NCBI GenBank assembly: GCA_013812395.1
Contig: JACCTL010000136.1
Coordinates: 1 to 38,959, forward strand
Length of the DNA: 38,959 nucleotides
Reading direction: 5' to 3'
DNA from: Euzebyaceae bacterium
Lineage (GTDB): Bacteria; Actinomycetota; Nitriliruptoria; Euzebyales; Egibacteraceae
In this document: positions 31,527-38,910 of the stretch, piece by piece
Layout: each line of letters opens with the position of its first letter
Position numbering within the stretch: position 1 is the stretch's first letter
Position numbers and translations under genes: made by a program
Notes under the pieces: generated by a model
What the model saw: the letters and a program-made list of their open reading frames with translations, nothing else
Database searches by the model: none
What the model was told of the DNA's origin: nothing

Positions 31527-31602
31527 TGGTAGCCTCGAGGGGATTCGAACCCCCGTTACCGCCTTGAGAGGGCGGCGTCCTGGGCCGCTAGACGACGAGG
31601 CC
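31527..31602 (-). tRNA. tRNA-Glu (anticodon CUC)
   Basis: 76 bases including an encoded CCA. Acceptor stem GGCCTCG pairs with CGAGGCT (G1-U72 wobble), then discriminator A and CCA. D-arm includes TCTAGCGGCCCAGGA, the anticodon stem-loop is CCGCC-CTCTCAA-GGCGG with CTC at 34-36, and the T-arm is GGGGG-TTCGAAT-CCCCT. It lies 4 bases after tRNA-Gln and surely shares its promoter. Reads GAG codons, frequent in this GC-rich DNA. Confidence 0.95.
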
Positions 31603-31606
31603 GCAG

Positions 31607-31678
31607 CTCGGGGGGAAGGACTCGAACCCTCAATAACTGGACCAGAACCAGTCGTGTTGCCGTTTACACCACCCCCGA
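31607..31678 (-). tRNA. tRNA-Gln (anticodon CUG)
   Basis: 72 bases without encoded CCA (CTG follows the discriminator G). Acceptor stem TCGGGGG pairs with CCCCCGA. The anticodon stem-loop is ACTGG-TTCTGGT-CCAGT with CTG at 34-36, and the T-arm contains GGTTCGAGTCC. Its neighbour tRNA-Glu does encode CCA, so the cell must have a CCA-adding enzyme. gltX downstream suggests the GatCAB transamidation route for charging, which cannot be confirmed here. Confidence 0.95.
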
Positions 31679-31690
31679 AGGGCGGACCCA

Positions 31691-31720
31691 ACGGTAGCAG
31701 CCGCCACCGCCAGCCTCCAA
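31691..31720 (-). promoter_or_regulatory. Promoter of the tRNA-Gln/tRNA-Glu pair
   Basis: Minus strand TTGGAG (31720-31715), 18-base spacer, TACCGT (31696-31691), ending 12 bases before the mature tRNA-Gln 5' end. It lies in the 60-base gap between gltX and the tRNA pair. Confidence 0.55.
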
Positions 31721-31738
31721 CCCACGACCGCCGTCGGA

Positions 31739-33256
31739 TCAGCCGACCAAGGACTGGGCCGCCCGGATGCGGGCCAATACCAGCTCGCGATCCAGCAGGG
31801 CCAGCGTCTCGGGCAGCGGCGGGCTCACCGCGGACCCGGCGACGGCCACCCGCACGGGTTGAAAGGTCTTGCCGCGACCCAGCTCCAGGTCGGCCGCCAC
31901 GCCGTCAAGCGCGCCAAGAATCGCCTCGGCGTTCCACTCGCCGACATCGGCCAACACCCGCTCGGCGGCCTGGAGCACGTCACCGGCACGGCCCTTGAGA
32001 TGTTTGGCCACGGCCGCTTCGTCGAACACGACGTCGTCGCGGAAGCAGAACGCCACCAGCGGCTCGGCCTCGGCCAGGGTCTGGATGCGCTCGCGCAGCA
32101 GCGGCGCCAAGCCGAGCAGCAGGCGCTGCTGTTCGGGTAAGGCAGGCTCGTCAACCAGCCCAGCGTCGTGCAGGTAGGGCTGCAGGCGCTCGGCGAGCTC
32201 GGCGTCGCCGAGCTCCTTGATCCGGTCGCCGTTCATCGCGCGCAACTTGGCCGTATCGAAGAGCGCGGGGTGGCGCCCGACTCGGTCGAGGGTGAACCGG
32301 TCGATCAGCTCGTCGACGGTGAACCGCTCGGTGGTGGCGTCATACGACCAGCCGCACAAGGCCAAAAAGTTGACCAACACTTCGGGCAGAAAGCCTTGCC
32401 GGCGGAACTCGTCGATCGCCACCGAGCCGTGGCGCTTGGACAGCGGCTTGCGGTCCTCGCCCACCAGCAACGGCTGGTGGGCGAACACCGGCGGCACGGC
32501 GTCGGCGGGGCGGCCCGGGTAGGCGTTGTCCGCCAGCGCCCGGTCCAGCAGGTCGTCGGCGAGCAGCAGGTTGTACAGCAGCAGTTGACGAGGCGTCGCC
32601 GACAGCAGGTCCTCCCCGCGGCTGACGACGTTGATACCCATAGCGAGGTCGTCCACGGCGTTGGCGAGGTAGTAGGTCACCGAGCCGTCCGCACGTTGCA
32701 CCACGAAGTCGGCGATGTCGGCCCACGCGAACTCCACGGGCCCGCGGATGAGATCGGTGAAGCCGACCGAGCCCTCGTCGGGCGTACGGATGCGGACCAC
32801 CGGCTCGCGGCCCTCCGCCAGGAACGCCTCACGCTGTTCGTCGGTCAGGTTGCGGTGCCCGCCGCCGTAGCCGGGGGGCCGCCCTTCCCGCTGCGCAGCC
32901 TCGCGTTCGGCGGCAAGCTCGGCGGGAGTCTCGTAGGCATCGTAAGCCCCGCCGGCCTTCAGCAGCGCTGCCACCACCGCCGCGTACAGCGCGGTCCGCT
33001 CGCTCTGGCGGTAGGGCCCGTGCGGGCCTTCCACTTCGGGGCCCTCGTCCCAGTCCAGGCCGAGGAACCGCATCGCCTCGACCATCCCTTGCATGGACTC
33101 GTCGGTGACCCGCTCGGCGTCGGTGTCCTCGATGCGGAACACGAAGGCGCCGTTGTCGTGACGGGCGGCCAGCCAGTTGTACAGCGCCGCGCGGGCGCCG
33201 CCGACGTGCAGCCAGCCGCTGGGCGCGGGGCAAAAGCGAGTGCGGGTCACGGGCAT
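31739..33256 (-). CDS. gltX: Glutamate--tRNA ligase
   Basis: 505-residue class I aminoacyl-tRNA synthetase. The HIGH motif is APSGWLHVGGARAALYN near the N-terminus and the KMSKS equivalent is PLSKRHGSVAI. NWLAARHDNGAFVFRIEDTD is a strong family mark. Charges tRNA-Glu and, if non-discriminating, tRNA-Gln; the C-terminal anticodon-binding part does not allow that choice by eye. ATG 33256. tRNA-Glu and tRNA-Gln lie just downstream on the same strand, an arrangement also seen in mycobacteria. Confidence 0.97.
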   Translation of the reverse strand: MPVTRTRFCPAPSGWLHVGGARAALYNWLAARHDNGAFVFRIEDTDAERVTDESMQGMVEAMRFLGLDWDEGPEVEGPHGPYRQSERTALYAAVVAALLKAGGAYDAYETPAELAAEREAAQREGRPPGYGGGHRNLTDEQREAFLAEGREPVVRIRTPDEGSVGFTDLIRGPVEFAWADIADFVVQRADGSVTYYLANAVDDLAMGINVVSRGEDLLSATPRQLLLYNLLLADDLLDRALADNAYPGRPADAVPPVFAHQPLLVGEDRKPLSKRHGSVAIDEFRRQGFLPEVLVNFLALCGWSYDATTERFTVDELIDRFTLDRVGRHPALFDTAKLRAMNGDRIKELGDAELAERLQPYLHDAGLVDEPALPEQQRLLLGLAPLLRERIQTLAEAEPLVAFCFRDDVVFDEAAVAKHLKGRAGDVLQAAERVLADVGEWNAEAILGALDGVAADLELGRGKTFQPVRVAVAGSAVSPPLPETLALLDRELVLARIRAAQSLVG

Positions 33257-33305
33257 GGGCAGGCTCCTCGACTCCGGGCCGGAACCGACCTAAGGCTAGC
33301 GGCCG

Positions 33306-33530
33306 TCAATGCCGTGACTTGTGATGGTGGCCCGTCAGCGACTGGCTCAGGGTCACGCCGCGCCGCTTGGCCAGGAACGCCTGGGCGCCGAGGAACACGG
33401 CCGCGAAGAACACCCCGCGGATCAACCTGGACTCGAACGACCGGTCGTCGCCAACCAGGCCGAAGAACCAGGCGTAGGTGAACGCGATCACCGCCGCCAG
33501 CGCGAGCAACGACAGCCCGCGACGCAGCAT
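33306..33530 (-). CDS. Small membrane protein (two TM helices)
   Basis: 74 residues, MLRRGLSLLALAAVIAFTYAWFFGL at the N-terminus and a second hydrophobic stretch GVFFAAVFLGAQAFLA, ending with a His/basic tail GHHHKSRH. The ATG overlaps the FAH-family stop codon (TGATG), so the two are translated together. No family recognised. Lies 49 bases before gltX. Confidence 0.75.
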   Translation of the reverse strand: MLRRGLSLLALAAVIAFTYAWFFGLVGDDRSFESRLIRGVFFAAVFLGAQAFLAKRRGVTLSQSLTGHHHKSRH

Positions 33531-34294
33531 CAGGTGTCGGCCGCGACCAGGTTGGTCAGCTCACCGATGCCCTCCACCGAGACGCTGACCTGGTTGCCGT
33601 CACGCAACTGCCCGACGCCGGCCGGCGTGCCCGTCAGCAGCACGTCGCCGGGCAGGAGCGTCGTGAACGCGGCGCAGTAGGCCACCAGCTGCCCCACGCT
33701 GAACAGCAGATCCGCCGTCGACCCGTCCTGGCGGATCTCGCCATCGACCGTGCAGCGCACCGCCAGCCCGGCGGCCGGGTCAAGCTCGGTCTCGATCCAC
33801 GGACCCAACGGGCAGAAGGTGTCAAAGCCCTTCCCGCGGGTCCACTGGCCGTCGCTGCGCTGCAGGTCGCGTGCTGTCACGTCGTTGGCGCAGGTGTAGC
33901 CCAGCACCGCACCGAGGGCGTCTTCGACCGCAACCTTGCGGGTCAGGCGCCCGATGACGACCGCCAGCTCGGCCTCGTGCTGCACGTCGTTAGACAACGC
34001 GGGCAAGCGGATGTGCTCGCCGGGCCCGATGACCGAGGTCGCGGGCTTGAGGAAGATGAGCGGTTCGGCTGGCACCTCGTTGCCCAGCTCGGCCGCGTGC
34101 TGAGCGTAGTTGCGCCCGACACACAGCACCTTGGAGGGCAGCACCGGCGCGAGCAGCCGCACGCGATCCAGTGGCGCCACGTGGTCGGTCAGCTCGAAGG
34201 GGGCGAACGGGTGGCCGTCGATTGCGACGACGACGCCGTCGCGCAGGAGGCCGAAGGCGGGCCCGTCGGGGCGGGCGACACGGACCAGACGCAT
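33530..34294 (-). CDS. Fumarylacetoacetate hydrolase (FAH) family protein
   Basis: 254 residues. The family hydrolyses, decarboxylates or isomerises beta-keto or enol acids with a divalent metal. Metal ligands appear in VQHEAELAVVIGR and CANDVTARDLQ, with KVLCVGRNYAQHAAELG, GKGFDTFCPLGPW and LLTGTPAGVGQL typical of the FAHD/HpcE group. Substrate unknown; oxaloacetate decarboxylase, acylpyruvase or isomerase activities occur in close relatives. The same gene lies next to gltX in mycobacteria. Copy 3 of the 26-bp element ends 22 bases before its ATG. Confidence 0.93.
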   Translation of the reverse strand: MRLVRVARPDGPAFGLLRDGVVVAIDGHPFAPFELTDHVAPLDRVRLLAPVLPSKVLCVGRNYAQHAAELGNEVPAEPLIFLKPATSVIGPGEHIRLPALSNDVQHEAELAVVIGRLTRKVAVEDALGAVLGYTCANDVTARDLQRSDGQWTRGKGFDTFCPLGPWIETELDPAAGLAVRCTVDGEIRQDGSTADLLFSVGQLVAYCAAFTTLLPGDVLLTGTPAGVGQLRDGNQVSVSVEGIGELTNLVAADT

Positions 34295-34316
34295 GCCGCG
34301 ACGCTACCAGGGTCAC

Positions 34317-34342
34317 GTCCTACCTCTGCGCTACATGAGGAC
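34317..34342. repeat. 26-bp dispersed element, copy 3
   Basis: Same ends GTCCT and AGGAC. The core reads CTCTGCGCTAC where copy 1 has CGCTTCGCTAC, two differences. It lies 22 bases upstream of the FAH gene and 7 bases after the zinc-ribbon gene stop, so here it is between two co-directional genes. Confidence 0.85.
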
Positions 34343-34349
34343 AGCGGCG

Positions 34350-34622
34350 TCACTCGCCGAGGCGGGACAGCCACGCCTCGGCGGCCCCCTCCAGCGCCTC
34401 GGCGAGCTGCTCCTCGCCGTCGAGGTCCGGCTCCTCACCGCAGGCGTGACAGGCGGCGGCGGCCAGCTGCGCGTCGGCGTGGGCGACGGCGACCCCGACG
34501 CTGCCACCTTCGCCGGGACGCACCTGCAACGCGACATCGCGCAGCACGACCTCTGCCTCCAAGGCGTACTCGCCGCAGTTGGGGCAGGGCAGATCAAGCC
34601 ACACCGCTTCGTCGACCATCAC
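34350..34622 (-). CDS. Small zinc-ribbon protein, function unknown
   Basis: 90 residues (or 89 if ATG 34619 is used instead of GTG 34622). LDLPCPNCGEYALEAE and ACHACGEEPD give two Cys pairs, a zinc ribbon. The rest is acidic and Ala-rich, ending EGAAEAWLSRLGE. No family recognised. Lies between map and the FAH gene on the same strand; it may be transcribed with map. Confidence 0.75.
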   Translation of the reverse strand: MMVDEAVWLDLPCPNCGEYALEAEVVLRDVALQVRPGEGGSVGVAVAHADAQLAAAACHACGEEPDLDGEEQLAEALEGAAEAWLSRLGE

Positions 34623-34688
34623 AGCCTGCGTTCCCTTCGGCCGCCATGCGTAGTCGTCGGCGTGTCGGCGGACGCGCTTCGCCTGCCG

Positions 34689-35501
34689 TCAGCCGGCGAG
34701 GAGGGCGGCTGACCGTTCGGCCTCGTCGGCACGGGCGGTCAGCACGACCGGGCCGTCCTCAGTGACGGCGACGGTGTGCTCCCAGTGAGCGGCGATCTGT
34801 CCGTCCAAGGTTTCCGTGGTCCAACCGTCCTGCATGGTCCGCCATGCGGGCGCGCCGAGGGTGAACATCGGCTCGATGGCGAACACCAGACCCGGCTTGA
34901 GGCGCATCCCGCGGCCAGGACGACCACAGTTGAGGATGAACGGGTCTTCGTGCAGCCGCCGACCGATACCGTGGCCGCCGAGGACATGGCCGTCGTGCTC
35001 GGCAATAACGCCGTAGCCGCGCGCCGACCCCACCTCGCCGATGGCGGCTGACACGTCACCCAGGCGGTTGCCGACCACCAGCGCGGTGATGCCCCGCCAC
35101 ATCGCCTCGCGGGTATCGTCGACCAGGTCCGCGACGGCATCCGGGACACAGTGCCGTCCGCCGACGATGGTGGTCCACGCCGAATCAGCGTGGTATCCGT
35201 CGAGCAGCACGCCGCCGTCGATGCTGAGGACGTCTCCGGTGCGCAAGGTCACGTCGTCGGAAGGGATGGCGTGCACGATCTGGTCGTTGATCGAGGTGTT
35301 CAGCGTCGCCGGATAGCCGCGGTAGCCCTTGAAGGACGGCAGCGCGCCACACCGGAGGATCTGTAGTTCAGCGATCCGGTCCAACTCGCCCGTCGTGACT
35401 CCTGGCTGCGCGACGCCTGCGAGTAGCTCATGCACCGCGGCGAGAACGCGACCTGCCGTTGCCATCAACTCGATCTCGGCGGGCGACTTTCGAGTGACCA
35501 T
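34689..35501 (-). CDS. map: Methionine aminopeptidase (type I)
   Basis: 270 residues. Removes the initiator Met from nascent proteins. The pita-bread metal ligands are in place: first Asp in LSIDGGVLLDGYHADSAWT with the second Asp, the His in LGGHGIGRRLHEDP, and Glu in AIEPMFTLG and in EHTVAVTEDGPVVL. NDQIVHAIPS carries the conserved active-site His. ATG 35501 follows GGGAGG by 6 bases. No adk/secY neighbourhood, so this is one of the extra MetAP copies usual in actinobacteria. Confidence 0.95.
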   Translation of the reverse strand: MVTRKSPAEIELMATAGRVLAAVHELLAGVAQPGVTTGELDRIAELQILRCGALPSFKGYRGYPATLNTSINDQIVHAIPSDDVTLRTGDVLSIDGGVLLDGYHADSAWTTIVGGRHCVPDAVADLVDDTREAMWRGITALVVGNRLGDVSAAIGEVGSARGYGVIAEHDGHVLGGHGIGRRLHEDPFILNCGRPGRGMRLKPGLVFAIEPMFTLGAPAWRTMQDGWTTETLDGQIAAHWEHTVAVTEDGPVVLTARADEAERSAALLAG

Positions 35502-35644
35502 GGTGCCTCCCTGGCGCTTGCGGGACTCGGTGGCACCGGCTCTGCCGAGCTACCGGCATCATGGCAGCGGACAGCCGCTTCCGCCACCGCGGCCTAGGGC
35601 TGCATCGAGCTACCGGCCTGATCCATATCCGGTTGGGGCTACCA

Positions 35645-36558
35645 CTAGGTCGGGGGCGCCTCCTGCGGCACCATGCGCCGGCCGCTCACCCGCGACAGGA
35701 CCACGACGGCGCTCAAGATCAGCGCGCCGCCAACCATCTGACCGGGAGTAACCGTCTCGCCGAGCACCATCGCCGCCAACACCACCGTGACCAGCGGCTC
35801 CAGCGCCGAGATGGTCGACGCGTCGGCGGGGCCGACCCGTTGCAGGCCGGCGAAGAAGGTGCCGATGGCCAGCACCGTGGACACCAGCGCCAGCGCCGCG
35901 ACCGCCGCCCAGCCGCCGGCGTCGCCGGGAAACGGTGGTCGCTGCACGACGGTGAGCACCGTGTACACCAACGCCGCCGTCGAGATGATGACCGTCGTGG
36001 ACGCCACCGCGCCGGCGTGCGGCGTCACCCGCGACCCCACGATGATGTAGCAGGAGTAGAACATCGCCGAGGCCAGCGCCATGGCGATGCCCAGCGGGGT
36101 GCCGCCACTCGCCTGTCCCACGGTCAGCGCCGAACCGGCCAGCGCAGCCAGCAGCGCAAGCAGGCGCACGCCGGTGATCCGCTGGCGCAGGAAGGTCGCC
36201 GCCAACACGGCCACGATGGCGGGGTAGACGTACAGCAGCAGCGACGCCAGCGACGCCGGGATCAGCTGCGCGGCGGTGAAGAAGGTGAACGACTGCCCGA
36301 CATAGCCGATGCCACCGAGCGCCATCAGCGCGAGCAGCACGCGGCCGCGGGGCAGGCGTTCGCGCCGCAGGACCAACAGCCCGACCATGCACACCGCCGC
36401 GATCACAAAGCGGGCCGCGAGCACCGCGATGGGGTCCGCCCCCGAGGCGTAGGCCGTCTTGGCGAAGATCGCCAGCGCTCCGAACGCCGCCGCGGAGACG
36501 ACGACCAGCGCGACGCCAGTCAGGTGGTCAGAACGCCCTTGCCGCGGGACCTGGCCAC
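35645..36558 (-). CDS. EamA-family (DMT superfamily) transporter, start uncertain or frameshifted
   Basis: About 300 residues with ten predicted TM helices in two EamA repeats (GVALVVVSAAAFGALAIFAK, LALVSTVLAIGTFFAGLQRV, ISALEPLVTVVLAAMVLGE). Likely exports an amino acid or other metabolite. The coding frame shows no usable ATG, GTG or TTG before the first TM helix. A GTG at 36558, 5 bases after the ilvE stop, opens another frame (MARSRGKGVLTT) that stops at 36520, just where the EamA frame reads LTGVALV. A single missing base near 36523 would join them. Either the gene is frameshifted, or it starts at CTG 36523, or the base is a sequencing error. Confidence 0.75.
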
Positions 36559-36563
36559 CGTCG

Positions 36564-37484
36564 TCAGCCGTTGACGTAGTCGAGCATGTAGTCGTACTTG
36601 GGCTCCTTGCCCTTGACCACGGCGAAGAACAGGTCCTGCAGCTGCTTGGTGATCGGTCCGGGCGCGCCGATCTCGCGGTCGTCGACCGAACGCATCGGCA
36701 CGACTTCGGCCGCGGTGCCGGTGTAGAAGGCCTCGTCGGCGGTGTACAGATCATGGCGCAGCAGCGTCGTCTCCGCGAACGGGATGTCGAGGTCACCCGC
36801 GAAACGGATCACCGCGTCGCGGGTGATGCCTCGCAGTACGCCCTGTGACAGCGGCGGGGTGAGCACCACGCCGTCGCTGACGATGAACACGTTCTCGCCG
36901 GGGCCCTCGGACACGTAACCGTTCTCGTTGAGCAGGATCGCCTCGTCGTAACCGGCCTTGATGGCCTCGACCTTGGCCAGTGCAGAGTTGATGTACACCC
37001 CGCAGGCCTTGGCGCCCGTCGGGATCATGTTGGCCCCGATCCGCTGCCACGACGACACCTTGGCCCGGACGCCGTTTACAAGGCCCTCCTCGCCTAAGTA
37101 GCTGCCCCAGGGCCACACCGCGATCGACACCGACACTCGCGACGGCAGGGGGTTCAGACCCATCTCGCCGTAGCTGAGGTAGACCAGCGGCCGGATGTAA
37201 CAGGACTCCGGGCCGTTCACGCGGATCAGCTCGCGGGTGGCGTCCATCAGCTCGTCGACGGAATAGGGCACGTCCATCTGCAGGATGGCCGCCGACCGGT
37301 GTAAGCGCTCCATGTGCGCGCGGTGATGGAAGATCGCCGGGCCGCGATCCGTGGCGTAGGCACGCACGCCCTCGAAGGCGCCCCAGCCGTAGTGCAGGGT
37401 TGGGGTCAGGATGTGCACTTTGGCGTCGTCCCAGTCGACGAACTCGCCATCCATCCAGATCTTGGCCATCTTCGTGATCGGCAT
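36564..37484 (-). CDS. ilvE: Branched-chain amino acid aminotransferase
   Basis: 306-residue PLP enzyme of fold type IV, the length of E. coli IlvE. Catalyses the last step of Leu, Ile and Val synthesis and the first of their breakdown. Seen: KIWMDGEFVDWDDAKVHILT, LHYGWGAFEGVRAY, YIRPLVYLSYGEMGL, the PLP Lys in PTGAKACGVYINSALAKVEA, and NENGYVSEGPGENVFIV. I choose ATG 37484 because AAAGGAG lies 9 bases before it; an in-frame GTG 27 bases earlier has no site. EamA follows after 5 bases. A perfect 16-bp palindrome lies 36 bases upstream. Confidence 0.95.
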   Translation of the reverse strand: MPITKMAKIWMDGEFVDWDDAKVHILTPTLHYGWGAFEGVRAYATDRGPAIFHHRAHMERLHRSAAILQMDVPYSVDELMDATRELIRVNGPESCYIRPLVYLSYGEMGLNPLPSRVSVSIAVWPWGSYLGEEGLVNGVRAKVSSWQRIGANMIPTGAKACGVYINSALAKVEAIKAGYDEAILLNENGYVSEGPGENVFIVSDGVVLTPPLSQGVLRGITRDAVIRFAGDLDIPFAETTLLRHDLYTADEAFYTGTAAEVVPMRSVDDREIGAPGPITKQLQDLFFAVVKGKEPKYDYMLDYVNG

Positions 37485-37519
37485 CGGTCCCGGCTCCTTT
37501 GTGAAGGTCACGGCGTGTG

Positions 37520-37535
37520 GTCGTCACGTGACGAC
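37520..37535. promoter_or_regulatory. 16-bp perfect palindrome upstream of ilvE
   Basis: GTCGTCACGTGACGAC is self-complementary over its full length with no spacer and has a CACGTG core. It lies 36 bases before the ilvE start, where a repressor could block or a structure could form. No matching regulator gene is nearby. Confidence 0.5.
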
Positions 37536-37790
37536 TTGTTGCGGATCGGCGAGGGCGGCCCAATACACGTGCCGATCGGTGCCGTCGAGTATCCCATGCA
37601 CGGGCCGTGGCTCGCAGCCGGATCCGCCAAGCCATCGGGGCGCCAGAGTCGGGGGCGATGCTGGCCGCGTACCGCTCCAGCCGCCCTTCCACGGCCTGCA
37701 GTGGCTGGCGCATGCCGGGCAGGAAGCGGTAGCCCATTCCGGCCGGCCGGGCGGGTCGGCGAGGCGCGTTCCTGTGACAGGATGCTGGCG
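37536..37790. other. Intergenic between ilvE and the acetyltransferase
   Basis: With the ilvE leader this makes a 306-base gap between divergent genes. No coding frame is convincing. A second CACGTG occurs at 37566-37571. Just before the acetyltransferase, ACAGGAT offers an AGGA ribosome site (8 bases from the ATG) or a poor -10. Nothing else recognised. Confidence 0.6.
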
Positions 37791-38312
37791 ATGACGGCAC
37801 TCCCCCCGCCAACGCTGCATGGCACCGCGACCGTGTTGCGCCCCATCGCCCAGCACGACGCCGAGGCGCTGGCCAAGATCCTGGCCGAGCCCGAGGTCGC
37901 GGCGTGGTGGCCTGCCTACGACGCGGAACGGGTGCGCAGGGAGCTGATCGAGGCACAAGGACCCGTGGTGTTCGTCATCGAGGCCGACGGTGAGGTGATC
38001 GGATCGATCCAGTACTTCGAGGAGCCGTCGCCCGACTACCGTCACGCCAGCATCGACATCTTCATCGCCACTGCGCATCACGGGCGCGGCCTCGGGGCTG
38101 ACGCCATCCGGACGATGGCCCGCTACCTGGTCCACGACCGAGGGCACCACCGGCTCGCCATCGACCCGGCCGTGACCAACGTGCGCGCAATCCGCAGCTA
38201 CCAGCGCGTCGGCTTCCACCCGGTGGGCGTGATGCGACGGTACGAGCGAAACGCTGATGGCGAGTGGCAGGACTGCCTGCTGATGGACGCGCTGGCGCAA
38301 GATCTGCACTGA
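37791..38312 (+). CDS. GNAT acetyltransferase, aminoglycoside AAC(6')-I-like
   Basis: 173 residues. LRPIAQHDAEALAKILAEPEVAAWWPAYD, FVIEADGEVIGSIQYFEE and IDIFIATAHHGRGLGADAIRTM (acetyl-CoA loop), then IDPAVTNVRAIRSYQRVGFHPVG, follow the order of aminoglycoside 6'-N-acetyltransferases of the AAC(6')-Ib group, including the WW pair. Many chromosomal relatives acetylate other amines, so resistance is only possible. Start ATG 37791 has AGGA 8 bases upstream; an ATG 9 bases earlier is the alternative. No operon partner. Confidence 0.85.
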   Translation: MTALPPPTLHGTATVLRPIAQHDAEALAKILAEPEVAAWWPAYDAERVRRELIEAQGPVVFVIEADGEVIGSIQYFEEPSPDYRHASIDIFIATAHHGRGLGADAIRTMARYLVHDRGHHRLAIDPAVTNVRAIRSYQRVGFHPVGVMRRYERNADGEWQDCLLMDALAQDLH

Positions 38313-38556
38313 GCCATGCTTCCGGTGGCCGAGCCCCTCGACCTTCCCGAAACTACGGCAACCGACTCGCACGTTGGCGTGGTCGCCCGTGCCCCGGTGA
38401 CAGTCCGGAATCCCGCTGAGGCTGTGTCATCCGGGATTGACCGGCTACCCAGACAGCCCATAGGATCGCGGTAGCGCCTGTCGCGGGACAGGCCAGGGAG
38501 CGGGCTTGGCGGTGATGGATCGCGGCCCCCCTTTGGCGGACATGGAAGGGATGCTC

Positions 38557-38910
38557 ATGGCTGAGCGAACAGACCCCACGAAGATACAGACCGCGCTACG
38601 GCTGGAGTTGGCGAAGGCGGTCGCCGGTCGCGAGTTCCCCGACGACGTCGTCGCCTCGGTCACCAAGCAGCTCGTCTTCGCCCACGAAAAATGGCCCATC
38701 CACCGGATCGACGTGTGCGTCTACGGCATCTGCATCGACCGATTCGTTCCAGTCGATCGGTACCGCGAGGTGCTGGAGGTCCTGCTCACTGACGACCTGC
38801 CGATCCGCAAGGTCGAGCTGTTCCCCTGGGGCATCATCGACTGGGACATCGTGCAGATCCGCGTCGAGCAGAAGATCCCCGAGCTGGCTGGTCTCACGAG
38901 GGGTCACTGA
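38557..38910 (+). CDS. Conserved-looking protein, function unknown
   Basis: 117 residues from ATG 38557 (MAERTDPTKIQTALRLELAK), with GGAAGG upstream; in-frame codons up to 51 bases earlier are possible but lack a site. The middle, FAHEKWPIHRIDVCVYGICIDRF, and the end, VELFPWGIIDWDIVQIRVEQKIPELAGL, have alternating hydrophobics like a compact alpha/beta domain. No signal peptide or TM segment. I do not recognise the family. The 243 bases before it hold no gene; the 49 bases after it to the window end show nothing. Confidence 0.7.
   Translation: MAERTDPTKIQTALRLELAKAVAGREFPDDVVASVTKQLVFAHEKWPIHRIDVCVYGICIDRFVPVDRYREVLEVLLTDDLPIRKVELFPWGIIDWDIVQIRVEQKIPELAGLTRGH

Noticed and set aside
31426-31998. 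Plus-strand open frame starting in the SOS-like box (MFESGDRRW...)
   Set aside because: Beyond about 30 codons it runs antisense through both tRNA genes and the end of gltX and has no protein-like pattern. Only its 5' end and SOS box are of interest.
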